The position numbers and the translations under genes were made by a program. The notes under the pieces are model-generated. The model was not told the DNA's origin and did no database searches. It saw nothing but the letters and a program-made list of their open reading frames with translations. Of a stretch of 64,000 nucleotides of DNA, positions 33,476 through 45,600 are shown piece after piece. The stretch's first letter is position 1. Every line of letters starts with the position of its first letter. The stretch is taken from positions 429,341 to 493,340 of the forward strand of contig NW_027192209.1 in assembly GCF_041956535.1 (NCBI RefSeq), given 5' to 3'. This DNA comes from Calcarisporiella thermophila CBS 279.70 (Eukaryota > Calcarisporiellomycota).

Positions 33476-36301
33476 ATGTGGAATCTCTCTACCATTGAAA
33501 AATCCCTCGTATTGGCGACCGCCATTCTTGTGGCATTTGCCACGTTGTACGCAACTACTCTCGATAACGAAGACTTTCCAGCCAGTTACCAACTAGCACA
33601 CGTGCGTGTGCTGGTCGATCGGGATGCTCTGGGTCAACAAGCCTCTTCCAACTCTTCACAGGTAATCCTTGGGCACATCCATATGGCATGGACCAATCAA
33701 TCGATCTCTGTTTTACACCTATTTTTCTGTGTTGTTTTTCTGCATTAGTGGTGCGTGGACCCGGAGTGTTTGTTAGCGGCTGCCGGCATCATGCAGGACA
33801 TGGATACGACGGTAAACCCATGCGAAGATTTTTACTCCTACAGGTAAGGAGCATGTTGCTCCCTATTGCCTAGATTTCCCCTTTGTAAGATTATTTTTCT
33901 TTAGTTGTGGCGGATGGATTAAGTCCCACCCTATCCCACAAGATAAATCCCAAGTGAGCGTATTCGACCTCCTTTCTGACAATAATAAGGTATGCGTTTG
34001 TCACTTCTTATGATGGTGGATCATATATTCAGTGGTGCAATTATTTAGGAAACTCTCCGCGATGTTCTTGAGGGACAATTCACTCCCATTAACTCTACGC
34101 AGGGAGATGTAGAAATTGATAAGGACAATTTCAACAAATTCAAAGCAATTTATACCGCATGCATGGTAATGAACCAAACCTATTTTTTATCGTTGTTATA
34201 TTTTTCACTAATCTGTATCCTTATCCCAGAATGAAACCAATATAGAGCAACTTAAAGCAAATCCCATTCTACCTGTGGTCAAAATAGTGACCGATAATCT
34301 TCCTCTTGCACAGCCGCTTCCCTTGTACTTTACTGGCCAGCCCGTCTCCGGTCAACCTATCGATAAGGCTGCGCTCTCACGCACCCTTGGAAAGATGTCG
34401 GAGAACGGGGCGGACGGATTGGTTGGACTGAGTGTCGATGCAGATGCCCTTGACCCAGAAGTCAATGTTCTCTACATGTCGTCCTCAGGAATTTCTCTTC
34501 CAAGCAAGGATTATTACTCCGAAGCAGATGTCCTAGCCCTTTACCGCACCACTATCGGAGACACTTTCCGACTGATTCTCGGAGAACTCGCCCCACAGAT
34601 CTGGCCCAACACGCCTATACCTGCAGATGCGTGGAACCAAATGGCAGATGAGGTGGTGAAGCTTGAAACAGCATTGGCGAATGTCTCACTCTCACCAGAG
34701 CAATCCGAGGATCCTGTCTTGACCTACAACCCGACCGCTTTTACGGATCTTGCCCAACAAGCCCCCAACCTAGACTGGACTCTTTTCGCACAGACATGGC
34801 TGGAAGGATACGCGGAGGTCCCTCCCACCGCTGTGATCGATGCTCCCAATTACATGCGTAGCCTTTCGAATGAAATTCTCCCCAAAACCCCCTCGCCCAC
34901 CATAGTCGCCTATCTCCTGTGGCGCTTACTCGACACCTATTCGTCATATCTCCACATTTCCTATCAGAGACCCATTCGCCGACTTAACCAGAAATTGACA
35001 GGCGTCAATGCAGATGTATTGCCTCCACGCTGGCGCACGTGTCTCGGAATCATTAATAGTGAAGCTGGGCAAGGCGCCGGGAGATATTTTGTGTTGCGTA
35101 AATTCGGTGGCAATTCAAAAGAAATGGCAGAGGGGCTCGTGGAGTCGCTAAAAACCATTTTCAAACAGCGCCTGCCACAGCTCGACTGGCTTGATGAGGC
35201 AACGCGGCAGCATGCTATCGAGAAGGTGGACAAGTTGGACGTAAAAGTAGGGTATTCCGCCAAGACCCCCGATGTGATGTCACCCGCATCGATCCAGGAG
35301 TACTATAAAAACTTGACCACGTCGCAGGAGGCGTTTTTGGACAATGCATTAAGCTCCGCTAGATTTATTAACGATAAGGCAAAGGAACGGCTTGGAAAGC
35401 CGGTGGACAAGTCGCTCTGGCAGATGAACCCACAAACAGTGAATGGTAAGTTTCGGTATTAGAAAGTTGGCTGGTCTATGCAATTCGTCTAACACTCTTC
35501 ATTTTCTCTCGTAGCCTATTACAAGTTAGTTGCGAGATGCGATTTATAATTGCGCTCTTATTGAGCAATATACTCACTTTTTTTTACTGTTGATAGCCCC
35601 ACCGGAAATGAAATCGTCTTCCCTGCCGGCATATTACAACCCCCCTTCTTCAACGTGAAACTCCCCGAATACCTTAATTTTGGCGGCGTAGGTGTCGTTA
35701 TTGGCCACGAGCTCACGCATGCGTTCGATAACCACGGTCGCTTGTTTGACCAAACCGGGAAAATGGCGGATTGGTGGACAAACGCGACTGCCGCTGCTTT
35801 TGAACAGAAGACACAGTGCTTCATATCAGAGTATGGCAACTTCACCATCAAGAGCCCGGAAGGCGCGGACGTGCATGTGAACGGGAACTTGACGCTTGGA
35901 GAGAATTTGGCCGACAATGGAGGGTGAGTTGAAAGCATTCCATCGAGGAGACGTCTAAAAACATCTGTATTGAGTGTGCATGTTTCAACAGGTTAGGGGA
36001 ATCCTTCCTTACTTGGCAGGCGCGAATGCAATCTGATCCCCAGATGCAGACCTACAATAACCGCCTTCTCCCTGGGCTTGATCATCTGTCGCGAGAGCAG
36101 TTGTATTTCGTATCATTCGCGCGAGTCTGGTGTAGTCATACTAAGCCCGAGAAGCTGCTGCAGCAGGTTCGAACGGATCCGCACTCGCCCAGCCAGTACC
36201 GCGTGAACGGAGCCGTTGTCAATAGCCCCTTGTTTGCACGAGCGTTCAATTGCCCTGCAGGATCCCCAATGAACCCATCATCGAAATGCGAGATATGGTA
36301 G
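33476..36301 (+). CDS. M13 family zinc metallopeptidase (neprilysin/endothelin-converting-enzyme type)
   Basis: Eight exons encode 781 residues: 33476..33661, 33749..33843, 33905..33989, 34049..34165, 34230..35445, 35515..35524 (10 nt), 35597..35923 and 35992..36301. It is a type II membrane protein: short N-terminus, hydrophobic anchor (about residues 10-30), then a lumenal domain starting Cys-Val-Asp-Pro-Glu-Cys and Asn-Pro-Cys-Glu-Asp-Phe-Tyr. Catalytic signatures: Asn-Ala-Tyr-Tyr substrate-binding motif, zinc site Val-Ile-Gly-His-Glu-Leu-Thr-His-Ala-Phe-Asp, third zinc ligand Glu in Gly-Glu-Asn-Leu-Ala-Asp-Asn-Gly-Gly, and the terminal Cys-Glu-Ile-Trp. The catalytic residues are intact. 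It should cleave small peptides outside the cell; a link to the secreted Kex2-type peptides here is only a thought. Confidence 0.95.
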
Positions 36302-36753
36302 CCTTGGAGCAAGAGCTTTGCCCCAACGGGTCAGTTATTGGACATTTCGCGGGGAGTCCGTTTTTTTTTTTCGCAGAGAAGCTCCTATAGGTGTCCCGCT
36401 TCTCGTATTGCACATTGATTTTTTAATTATTTTCAGTTGAAAGTACCCAATTTTAAATATACTTGTTTCAGAACCATTTTTGCACCAACCTTTTGAGCCT
36501 TGGTTGAAACATGATCTGAAACGACGGCATTCTATTTGACCAAGATAGGGGGTGTCCGTGCCCGGCCGATACAGATTAAGTTGATTGGATTTTGACTCGC
36601 AACAATAAAGTTTCCCGGCATATACCTTAAAAACGTCAACAAAAACAAATTTCCCCCCCCCCCCCTGAAATTTTATCTGTTCTTCTTTCTCTCCCCTTCA
36701 TCCTCGATAGAATTCTAGATTTGTGATTAGAATTAGAACTTGATCAATAGACA
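36302..36753. other. intergenic with C homopolymer
   Basis: Contains a run of C at about 36653..36664 in the 5' flank of the NDUFA4-like gene. No gene seen. Confidence 0.5.
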
Positions 36754-37081
36754 ATGTCGCCTGCCAACGCTGCTCGTAACGCTTTCCTCAAGAACTGGTA
36801 CAGTGTTGAGGTAATCAATCCGCTGTAGCGCATGCTCCACGAGTGGCATTCCCTCATCATTACTCATCCCCTAATTCTAGGTTCTTCCCATCGTTGTGAT
36901 TATCGGTGGTGCTCTCGGTGGAGCTTCCTGGTATTTGACCCGTCTCGCTCGTGGTCCCGATGTTGCATGGGACCGCAAGAACAACCCTCACCCCTGGCTC
37001 CATGTCGACCAGGACACCAACACCAAGTTGTTGTCCATCAACAAGAAGTTCGAGAAGTCGTGGACCCGTGATCGCCTTTAA
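36754..37081 (+). CDS. NDUFA4: NDUFA4/MLRQ-like mitochondrial respiratory-chain subunit
   Basis: Two exons (36754..36810 and 36881..37081, 70-bp intron) encode 85 residues. One transmembrane helix (Val-Leu-Pro-Ile-Val-Val-Ile-Ile-Gly-Gly-Ala-Leu-Gly-Gly) is followed by Trp-Tyr-Leu-Thr-Arg-Leu-Ala and the family motif Asp-Val-x-Trp-Asp-Arg-Lys-Asn-Asn-Pro-His-Pro-Trp. NDUFA4/B12D proteins were first assigned to complex I and later in mammals to cytochrome c oxidase. Small single-span proteins of this type sit in the inner mitochondrial membrane. Confidence 0.85.
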
Positions 37082-37887
37082 AGCGCTGGAGCACATTGAG
37101 ATGTTTTTGTTTCTTTGATTCTTTGTTGTTCACTATCGTATTTCTTTGATTTTTGTTGTTTTATTCCAGATATATACATTTTCCCTATTCAAATAATGAA
37201 GGTGAAGGGCCATGAGCGAGATATAAATAAATACAGGTCGCCTATATGAATATTCTCATCAGTATCTTGGAAACTTACGGGGCGTTGAGTCTCCCCTGTC
37301 CAGTAGACGATTTCCCTGGGTTCTGCACTACCTAGGGGTTGAAAAAAGGAGCGTGCTAGATTATCAACATACTCGAGGACTCTTGAATGATTTCGCTAAA
37401 GTTAAAATTGCTTGGTCATTAATTAGTAGGAGAAAAATCTACCACCTCTAGAGGACCCTTAAGAGAGGTCTGAGCATTGCTTATAAAAACGATAATGATA
37501 TCTTTAAAAGCTAACAGCTCTTAGGACCACCAATCTTGCTAGTTTGAATAAGCTCTGCCCTTCTTACCAATCTCCTAGAGATCCTGAGAATTAATGCAAG
37601 GAATAAAAATACTATATTATTCACACACTGGGAGATTGCATTGCTTTCTATTTTCATGGTATTCAGATTCTCGATTCAGTCTCCTAAAAGGATTTGTTTA
37701 TTTTATTTTTGGCGATGTCAGATCCTTTTGACATGTCACAACTTTAAGGATACTGAGGAAAGATTAGTTATAATATGATGCACGAGAGAAATTTGATAAA
37801 CATGCAAAGGGCAAAATGTCAGTGTGCAAGAATTCTTTGCCGAGGTAAGGGTGCCAAGTTGCCAACTTTTCTTATCATCTTAGCAGG
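37082..37887. other. gene-poor, possibly degenerate repeat sequence
   Basis: No credible coding sequence. It leads into the tandem array and assembly gap, so it may be old transposon-derived DNA, but I could not align it to anything in the window. Confidence 0.4.
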
Positions 37888-38135
37888 TATCATCGCAGCA
37901 ATCATCATTGCAGCAATCGTCGTCGCAGCAGTCGTCGTGGCAACAATCATCATCGCAGCAATCATCGTCACAGCAGTCGTCGTCACAGCAGTCGTCGTCA
38001 CAGCAGTCGTCGTCGCAGCAGTCGTCGTCGCAGCAGTCGTCGTCGCAGCAGTCGTCGTCGCAGCAGTCGTCGTCGCAGCAATCATCGTCGCAGCAATCAT
38101 CGTCGCAGCAATCATCGTCACAGCAATCATCATCG
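37888..38135. repeat. 15-bp tandem repeat array (about 16 units), truncated by gap
   Basis: Units of the form GCAGCARTCRTCRTC repeat in head-to-tail order with transitions only. All six frames are open; one plus-strand frame reads Gln-Gln-Ser-Ser-Ser over and over. The array stops at run-on N, so its full length and far flank are unknown. It could be non-coding or part of a low-complexity Gln/Ser-rich surface protein. Confidence 0.9.
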
Positions 38136-39067
38136 NNNNNNNNNNNNNNNNNNNNNNNNNNNNNNNNNNNNNNNNNNNNNNNNNNNNNNNNNNNNNNNNN
38201 NNNNNNNNNNNNNNNNNNNNNNNNNNNNNNNNNNNNNNNNNNNNNNNNNNNNNNNNNNNNNNNNNNNNNNNNNNNNNNNNNNNNNNNNNNNNNNNNNNNN
38301 NNNNNNNNNNNNNNNNNNNNNNNNNNNNNNNNNNNNNNNNNNNNNNNNNNNNNNNNNNNNNNNNNNNNNNNNNNNNNNNNNNNNNNNNNNNNNNNNNNNN
38401 NNNNNNNNNNNNNNNNNNNNNNNNNNNNNNNNNNNNNNNNNNNNNNNNNNNNNNNNNNNNNNNNNNNNNNNNNNNNNNNNNNNNNNNNNNNNNNNNNNNN
38501 NNNNNNNNNNNNNNNNNNNNNNNNNNNNNNNNNNNNNNNNNNNNNNNNNNNNNNNNNNNNNNNNNNNNNNNNNNNNNNNNNNNNNNNNNNNNNNNNNNNN
38601 NNNNNNNNNNNNNNNNNNNNNNNNNNNNNNNNNNNNNNNNNNNNNNNNNNNNNNNNNNNNNNNNNNNNNNNNNNNNNNNNNNNNNNNNNNNNNNNNNNNN
38701 NNNNNNNNNNNNNNNNNNNNNNNNNNNNNNNNNNNNNNNNNNNNNNNNNNNNNNNNNNNNNNNNNNNNNNNNNNNNNNNNNNNNNNNNNNNNNNNNNNNN
38801 NNNNNNNNNNNNNNNNNNNNNNNNNNNNNNNNNNNNNNNNNNNNNNNNNNNNNNNNNNNNNNNNNNNNNNNNNNNNNNNNNNNNNNNNNNNNNNNNNNNN
38901 NNNNNNNNNNNNNNNNNNNNNNNNNNNNNNNNNNNNNNNNNNNNNNNNNNNNNNNNNNNNNNNNNNNNNNNNNNNNNNNNNNNNNNNNNNNNNNNNNNNN
39001 NNNNNNNNNNNNNNNNNNNNNNNNNNNNNNNNNNNNNNNNNNNNNNNNNNNNNNNNNNNNNNNNNNN
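38136..39067. other. assembly gap (932 N)
   Basis: Run of N; the gap directly follows the tandem array, consistent with collapse of a longer repeat. Confidence 1.
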
Positions 39068-39417
39068 GAATGGCTAAATAGGGATGCACTAATGGGAAAA
39101 ACGATTGTATCATCATTCTCAACCTCATTACTACGGTTGGAGTAAGAAGGAGATCTTTATCCCCCAAATTCTCAGCCATTTAAACCCTCTACTAAATTCA
39201 GCCCACTGCAATAATTGGGCGGGAGTCTGAGGAGTCAGCAGATCGAGAAGAGCAGTATATTTGGAGCACAGAGAGGTTCGGAATGGCGCTTAAACACGTC
39301 TTATTGACAAGACAATCCTCTCATATTTAGGTGCCTTAACAAGAATAGACTCTACCTTCTGGATATAGGTTTAAAGGAGAAGCAAAAAAGGAGCCACTAA
39401 AATAGGTATTCTTACAT
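39068..39417. repeat. interspersed repeat, copy 1
   Basis: About 350 bp aligns, in inverted orientation, with 63645..64000. Well-conserved blocks include the first 100 bp after the gap, the segment with caataattgggcgggagtc near 39211, and ctaccttctggatatagg near 39352. Divergence between blocks is substantial with small indels. I see no coding capacity in it. Confidence 0.85.
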
Positions 39418-40368
39418 CTTAACTCTTTTCATCTCAATTATTTGGATGGTCATTGACAAATAAAGGAGGAAGTAATCGGATGCAGCAGCGGTACCCATTA
39501 TTCAAGGTGGCTTTTTTATTCAGGAGTCCTTGAGAACTGATACAAATTAAACTGTTGATGCCCACATATACCCTGACATTTCACTATACTGTATGTGTGT
39601 CAAGGCAATGTTATCAGACACCAATTATGCCTTAATAAAGAAGTTCTCAATCTTCTATGGGATCCTTAAAATATTGAGATGTTTATTAACACGATATGAG
39701 AAAAATCTAAATACACCAGATATATCCAGCGTTACGGTTAAGAAGCGGAAATTATGGATAAATTTGGAGGAGGCGGAGGAGAGGGGGGGGGAGATGATGA
39801 CGACGACTGTGGCAATGGCGTAGAGCGAAGAAAAACGATAGTGGCCTTAATACTGGTGAAATGGCGGCTGCAGGAAACGTAGAAGACGTTTTAAAATCGA
39901 TATAAACATATTCTGGAGCCATTTCCTCAATATAGTTCGGATGATACGCTTTTTATCTGAAAAGTAAAAGCTCCCGTTATTAACTAATGATTGCCATTTT
40001 TACTAAATTGTCGATATATATAATAAATATTGTTTTTGCTGACTCATTCAAGCTACAGCCCAGGTGATCATATAAAATAATACTGTGATGAGATTATTTG
40101 ACTTTCACTATTTTGCCGCCTAAGTTTGCGAAATGATCACTACTTCTAATGCCATAGTTTTCCTCCACCATCGACCAAACTGCTCTTAACAGAACAGACC
40201 CGTTACTCGTCTATTCACATACCGCCATTAGCTATCTACTAACATTGTTTTATTACTTTTGGTTAATTAGGGATTGTCCATTCACAGACTAAAAACAAGA
40301 TATATATAGTTCATATGCTATTCATTACTTTCACATAGACCGAATGAGATATTGGCCCTTTCAATATA
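39418..40368. other. gene-poor flank, no supported gene
   Basis: An ORF at 39593..39823 has low-complexity ends and no recognisable domain, so it is not called. AT-rich otherwise. Confidence 0.4.
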
Positions 40369-41379
40369 TTATTTATAGCCATCACAGTTATTGGGGAATC
40401 TTACTCCAAAGAAGGTACTGTGTGCAGTTCTCTTATTGTAATCGATTCCGTCTGGACCATTCACAGCCTTTCCCTTTGTATGCTTCCAGAAACAACGCCT
40501 AGGGGCATTTCCTTCACTAAGGCAAGTAAGATGGTTCATACGTTTACCATCTCCGAAATTCGGATGCTCTGCTTTCGCCACTATCGTGTCCCTGTCGTTA
40601 TAATATCTAATGCTATCCGGAGACATGTCTCTATCCAGCATATTAGCGAATTGAGTGTTTCCAGCTACCGGCTGTCCGAAGGTTACTACTTTGGGACTCG
40701 GGAGGGTGGAACCCCTGTTCAGCTTCATATCCCCATCTAGCTTCATCTTCGCGGCCATAATTTGAGCCATCGCCCCTCCTAAACTATGCCCCGTAATGAC
40801 TAATTCGTCCCCCGGTCTGAAATATTTTTTAATCGCATCTAACGTTGGTTTATATATAGCATTAACATGGTCGTGGAAGCCTTCGCCTACAATTATATTA
40901 ATATCTACTGCAGAGTTGATATAGTCTGTTTTACTAGTGCTTTTCAAATCGGCCCATGCATCTCCATAGAAAGGATTGTAGGTATTAGTGCCGGCAAATG
41001 AAACTACTACAGTATTACCGGATTTCCCAACATATCCTTCGGCATCTCCCTCCACAATAGGGACAAAGCGACCGCCACTAAATAGATTCTCTATTTTCTG
41101 GTATTTTGTTCCTTTTTTCATAGCCGTCGAACAATACGCAAAGGCAGAATAGCACATCTCTTTCTTTCCCTCAATCTTCATATCATTCCCAAAACAGTCG
41201 ATCTCATTAACTCTTTTATCGATTTTGCCTAACGCTATATCAACTATACCCGCACCAATCCCTCTATTGTCCGGAGAGGGAAGCTCCCGAGGTTCCGCCG
41301 TAGAATTTGTTCCAGTTGGGGCTGCTTCAACTAGACATAGACACAGCATACATAGAGCGACTATCGTTTTGGGAATCAT
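40369..41379 (-). CDS. secreted class 3 lipase
   Basis: A single exon of 336 residues. Signal peptide at 1-19 (Leu/Cys-rich, Glu-Ala-Ala cleavage), then a pro-segment ending at Asp-Lys-Arg (about residue 56), a likely Kex2 site. The alpha/beta-hydrolase core has Val-Val-Ser-Phe-Ala-Gly-Thr for the oxyanion strand and the nucleophile elbow Ile-Thr-Gly-His-Ser-Leu-Gly-Gly-Ala. The catalytic Asp is probably in the Asn-Asp-Arg-Asp-Thr-Ile stretch; the catalytic His is one of those in the C-terminal quarter. Six or so Cys suit disulphides outside the cell. It should hydrolyse triacylglycerols or related esters. The family is large in saprotrophic and animal-associated zygomycete-grade fungi. Confidence 0.93.
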   Translation of the reverse strand: MIPKTIVALCMLCLCLVEAAPTGTNSTAEPRELPSPDNRGIGAGIVDIALGKIDKRVNEIDCFGNDMKIEGKKEMCYSAFAYCSTAMKKGTKYQKIENLFSGGRFVPIVEGDAEGYVGKSGNTVVVSFAGTNTYNPFYGDAWADLKSTSKTDYINSAVDINIIVGEGFHDHVNAIYKPTLDAIKKYFRPGDELVITGHSLGGAMAQIMAAKMKLDGDMKLNRGSTLPSPKVVTFGQPVAGNTQFANMLDRDMSPDSIRYYNDRDTIVAKAEHPNFGDGKRMNHLTCLSEGNAPRRCFWKHTKGKAVNGPDGIDYNKRTAHSTFFGVRFPNNCDGYK

Positions 41380-41450
41380 ATTCGATCTTCAAAAGGGTAA
41401 TATGAGTATATGAGGTGATTACTCGGATTTTATCTCTTGAAAAGCTGCTC

Positions 41451-41458
41451 TTATATAT
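41451..41458 (-). promoter_or_regulatory. TATA box of the lipase gene
   Basis: TATATAAG on the minus strand about 75 bp upstream of the lipase ATG. Confidence 0.45.
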
Positions 41459-42271
41459 TAGCTAGGGCTCAAATAGTCAATCTCAGTTTTAATATCTCCG
41501 TGTGTTTGTGATATTTCATTTCACCAACCATCAAGACCACATGTCTTTATTAACCTCTTAACTCTCTATTTAATCCCACGAGTGTTCTACTAGGAAGTTC
41601 TAGTTAAACGCATATGTATAATTGTACTTCAATATCCTATTTCTCTCTTAGCTTTCGGCTGCAATTTTTTTTTTTGAGTTTTCTTGAATTCATTGCCTGT
41701 ACGTTTCTGGTACAGAAATTTCCCATAGAGCTTTTGAGGGAATAGGTAGAGTAGTTACAATGACCTGGGCAAATTCTAGTTGTATTAATTTTGTTTTTAT
41801 AAAAAAAAATAAACGGTTAGAAATAAATTCATAATTAAGGTCATTTAAACATTGGAATAAGATAATCTCAGAGCATAATGGTAAACATATATACATAAAA
41901 TAATTTATGTATACTTTATGTATATAATAGAAATCATAAAACATATCTATATTTTGTATTATCAGATGAAGAATCCGCATAATACTGATAAAAAAAATAA
42001 AGTTCCCGAAAAGAGTTGAATAGAACCAAACATTCACTCGCATCAAAGGTATAATAGAAATAGGAAAACGAAATTACCCTAAATGGTATAATTGGGTTGC
42101 GTAAAAATTCTGTGCTTTAAAGAGATAAGAGATAGTTATCATGTTTGTGTATTTCATTTTATAAGGTGGAGATTTCTGGTTAGAAAGCTAACTCGTGAGG
42201 GACACCAATGACCTGTAAGTCCCGCTACTTTTTCGTCAAATACATCAAAATAGTACCCCTCATTAACAAAT
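41459..42271. other. intergenic, AT-rich, no gene seen
   Basis: Upstream flank of the lipase gene. A minus-strand ORF at 41690..42046 is Phe/Ile/Tyr-rich, as expected from AT-rich non-coding DNA. Confidence 0.5.
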
Positions 42272-42294
42272 TAGTTTATATAATATATAAACTA
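42272..42294. repeat. short inverted repeat (9-bp arms)
   Basis: Arms tagtttata and tataaacta around a 5-nt loop, sharing its last base with the long palindrome that follows. Confidence 0.75.
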
Positions 42295-42352
42295 TTGAAT
42301 ACATTATAATATAGTGATTATATTATAATCACTATATTATAATGTATTCAAT
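42294..42352. repeat. 59-bp perfect palindrome
   Basis: Two perfectly complementary 29-nt arms (42294..42322 and 42324..42352) around a single T. It is almost pure A/T with a few G/C pairs. It lies between the lipase promoter and the 3' end of TRS85, so it is not in a coding region. Confidence 0.92.
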
Positions 42353-42632
42353 GAAAACAGTCACAGCTAACTGAAGGTTTGCCTATATGAAGGAAGATTA
42401 GTTATCCACCAGCGAGACCTTTCTCGACTCACAAGTATATCATCTCGAATGATTATATGTGTGTTGTAATACCATGTTCGTGTCCTACGACCTATTTTTT
42501 GTCGACATAGTTGTATTTCTGACGGCAAGGCCCAATATCATCCGATTTATCGATTGTCACAGTTACATAGTTTTATTGACCAATGTCCAAATTAGAATAA
42601 GTTTAGATAAAAGAAGAATACATGCGCATATC

Positions 42633-45600
42633 TTAGGATACAGTAACAATATGTGGTAAAGTCGGTGACTGGAAGAATTCCGTTTTTTCCTCCTCGCCAT
42701 CCATCAACAGTACTCCCAACCTCCACTGATTCACATCATACACTCCGGCTTGCAGGAAACAAGCATGGGCCATCAGAGTACAAGTCTGTCCAGGGGTAAG
42801 TTGACCTTGCTCGCGCAACATTCCCACCCAGCTGAACGGGAGAATATTAATAGAGGGTCTCGATGCAGGATTGCCACTATTCCTAAATGCACGTAAGAGT
42901 CTTGTTAGCAATGCAGGCGGTTTACGCTAAGCATTGCAGGAATTGCTCACCTTGCTCTCCCGTCGTCTGATTCCATCTGTATGGTGAATTGGACCGATCT
43001 GTTCCATGAGAAATTGACAATCTTTACCTCCACAGGCATGATGCATGGCTTCCCACTATCGAAGTTGTGACGACATTCATTGGGACAGCGGATGTGCACT
43101 CGCAGTGGACTTTCCTCCCGCCCAGCACGATGTTGTACAATGCTCTGCACAAGCGCTGCTTGTTCACGTGCTGCTTGTTCATAGAGTGCGCGACGTGCAT
43201 TTATTTTGCCCTGAAACGGGTTCTGTTGCGCGCCAAGGTTGATCCCAATGATATGGTGATGGCCTCGCCGCTTCATGCTTGGGATCTGCCAGTAGAGCGT
43301 CAAGTCAACGTCGTGGGTGGTGTAAAGTGTGAAAAGTGAGGGAAGTGCGCGTTCAGGTATGAGGGCATACTGTGATGAAAGAGTGGAATTTCGCCAGTGC
43401 ACACGAGAGTTGATGAGGAAATTACGAAGAGGAGAGGCGGTATTGGTGAGGGCATTGCTAGACTATTTTAAAGATATTGTGGAGAGATGGGTCAATGGGG
43501 TGAAAAAAACGCTCAAAATATGGACAAAATATTACAAAGGTAACATGAGAAGTATTGATCTGGATAGGTGGAGGTTTCGACAGATTCCGCCGGTCGTTCA
43601 ATAAAAATTTCTCCAGCGCATCAGAGGTAAATCGTTCTGGCGAGTGGTCTACGTCGACTTTTTCCCGCTGAATGCTGTAGTAGCTGTAGTGTGTTTGACG
43701 AGGACCAATCAATACTGTTTCATCAGTTGGTTGAGTCAAAGGAGCTACGCGCCATGTTGGGCTCGATAGAGAGAGTTGCATGAATTGGAACTCTGCCATG
43801 GTTTGCAGATTCTCCATTTCGATTCCCAGGACAAATTCATTATGCCCACGTGTGCTGGGTCGAGTGAATGCATTGATGCGAAGCGAAGGTAATACTTGTA
43901 GCGTAGCGGAAAGTCGCACCGTTCGATATCGTATCGCAGACTTTTCTTCAGACTGGTAAGAAAACAAGAAGCGGAACACATATTTCCCGATTCGGTCTCC
44001 CCGCACCCACATGGGAACTAGAGTAGTAGCGCCTGGCGCGAGCGTTTTTCGCCCCGTTTCATCCTGGGGAAGGAAGATATCTATTACTCTAGGGTTGAAT
44101 AGCTGGTTCTCCAAATTCATCGACTCTTCCTTCTTTTCTAGGCTGTCTTCATAGATCGTCTGATCCAGTAGACCAGCCTCTTCGACACATAGAAAGCCCG
44201 GGTGGCTCAACCCTAGACGCAAGCAGGTCAGTCCTCGCTCACCTCGATTGTTGATTTCGAGGATAGCCTGGGTCACCTCTCCTGAAAGTAATACGTCTGG
44301 AAAAGAGTGCAATGTCACGTTCAGCAAAGGCATCGGGCTGGTCACGAGAAGGTTGAGCGAGTGATCGGGCATATAAACTACACCCATACGTTGTTGTTTC
44401 GTATCATTGAGGCGTTTTCCGCGCTTGTAAAAATGTCTAAACCCTGGGATAGCCCCTTGGAGTAAGAAGTGCATTCCTAAAATGTGCACCGAACCTTCTT
44501 TCCTCGGAGTGACTTTTAACTTTATCACTCTGTGTTCAAGCGGCTCTAGTATGAGCTCTTTGATTTGTTCCAATAAATAGTCCTCACATGCCATGGTCCA
44601 TTCTCCATCGTTTTCAGTGACCTGGCCCTCAGGGTAGTCTGGAACAACCTCCAGCGCCTCTGTGTCCGGGACTCTAGGTGTGGCCTGATGTGTGCACCCT
44701 AAGATAATATCGCTTAACGTCAGCTGCACTTGCATTGGGTTATAGAGTTCAATATGGATTAAGACGGGCTCTCCCACGGCGCATATGGTTCGATTGTGTG
44801 CTTGATCCACATCTTTGTTCCGATTTTGTTCAGAAATGTCAGCCAGGTCTTTTTCCAATTTTGCCCATGTCTCTTCATCCTCGTCGTCTTTTGTGGTGCT
44901 TGTATTGGACAATGTAACCTTGACTGAACCACGATTCACAACAGGAATAGGGATATCTGGCAATTTCGAAACAGCTGCTTTACCGTTGAAACTTGCCAAC
45001 CAATGCTTATATATGAATAGGAATTCCTTTAAATATGCGGCTTGGTTATGGGCCGGCTGCCGACTCTCTCGCAACAGTTTCAAAAAGAATCCGATAGCCC
45101 CATCCAAATCTTTAAGATGGAAAGCTTGCCGGCCTAAGGTAGCATGCACATGATCCTCGATTAAAGACCATTGGTGGGCGTCGTATACATATGAGGCAGC
45201 AAGATAACATCGGTAAGCATGCTCACGTTGATTGCACTTGCCGTAGCGGTGACCTGCTAGGATAAGGTGGAATGCATACTTCCGAACCATTGGTCGCTGC
45301 GTACGTAGAAAGCAATGTGCAGCTTGTTCAAGTAAAAGTCCGCTTCTTAGATCGGAATCCTTTTATCCAAGGAAAAAAAATTAAAAATCCCTAAATTTTC
45401 AAGAAGGATGACCAATATGTATACCTCGCCAGTCATACGAACTAAAGCCGAAGGAGCCTCGCGATACATCTTGCGAAACTTTAATAACTCGTAGTAGAAT
45501 AAAGTGGCACGGGTTGCAAAATACGGTGCACGACACCGAGTGCTATAGGTGGACACTGCCTGAGAGAAATAGTGATCAACATCTGTCTTGCTGCCAACCA

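Noticed and set aside
37775-39145. ORFs reading through the gap
   Set aside because: They consist mostly of undetermined residues across N, so they carry no evidence.
39593-39823. 76-codon plus-strand ORF
   Set aside because: Low-complexity ends, no signal or domain, lies in repeat-rich DNA.
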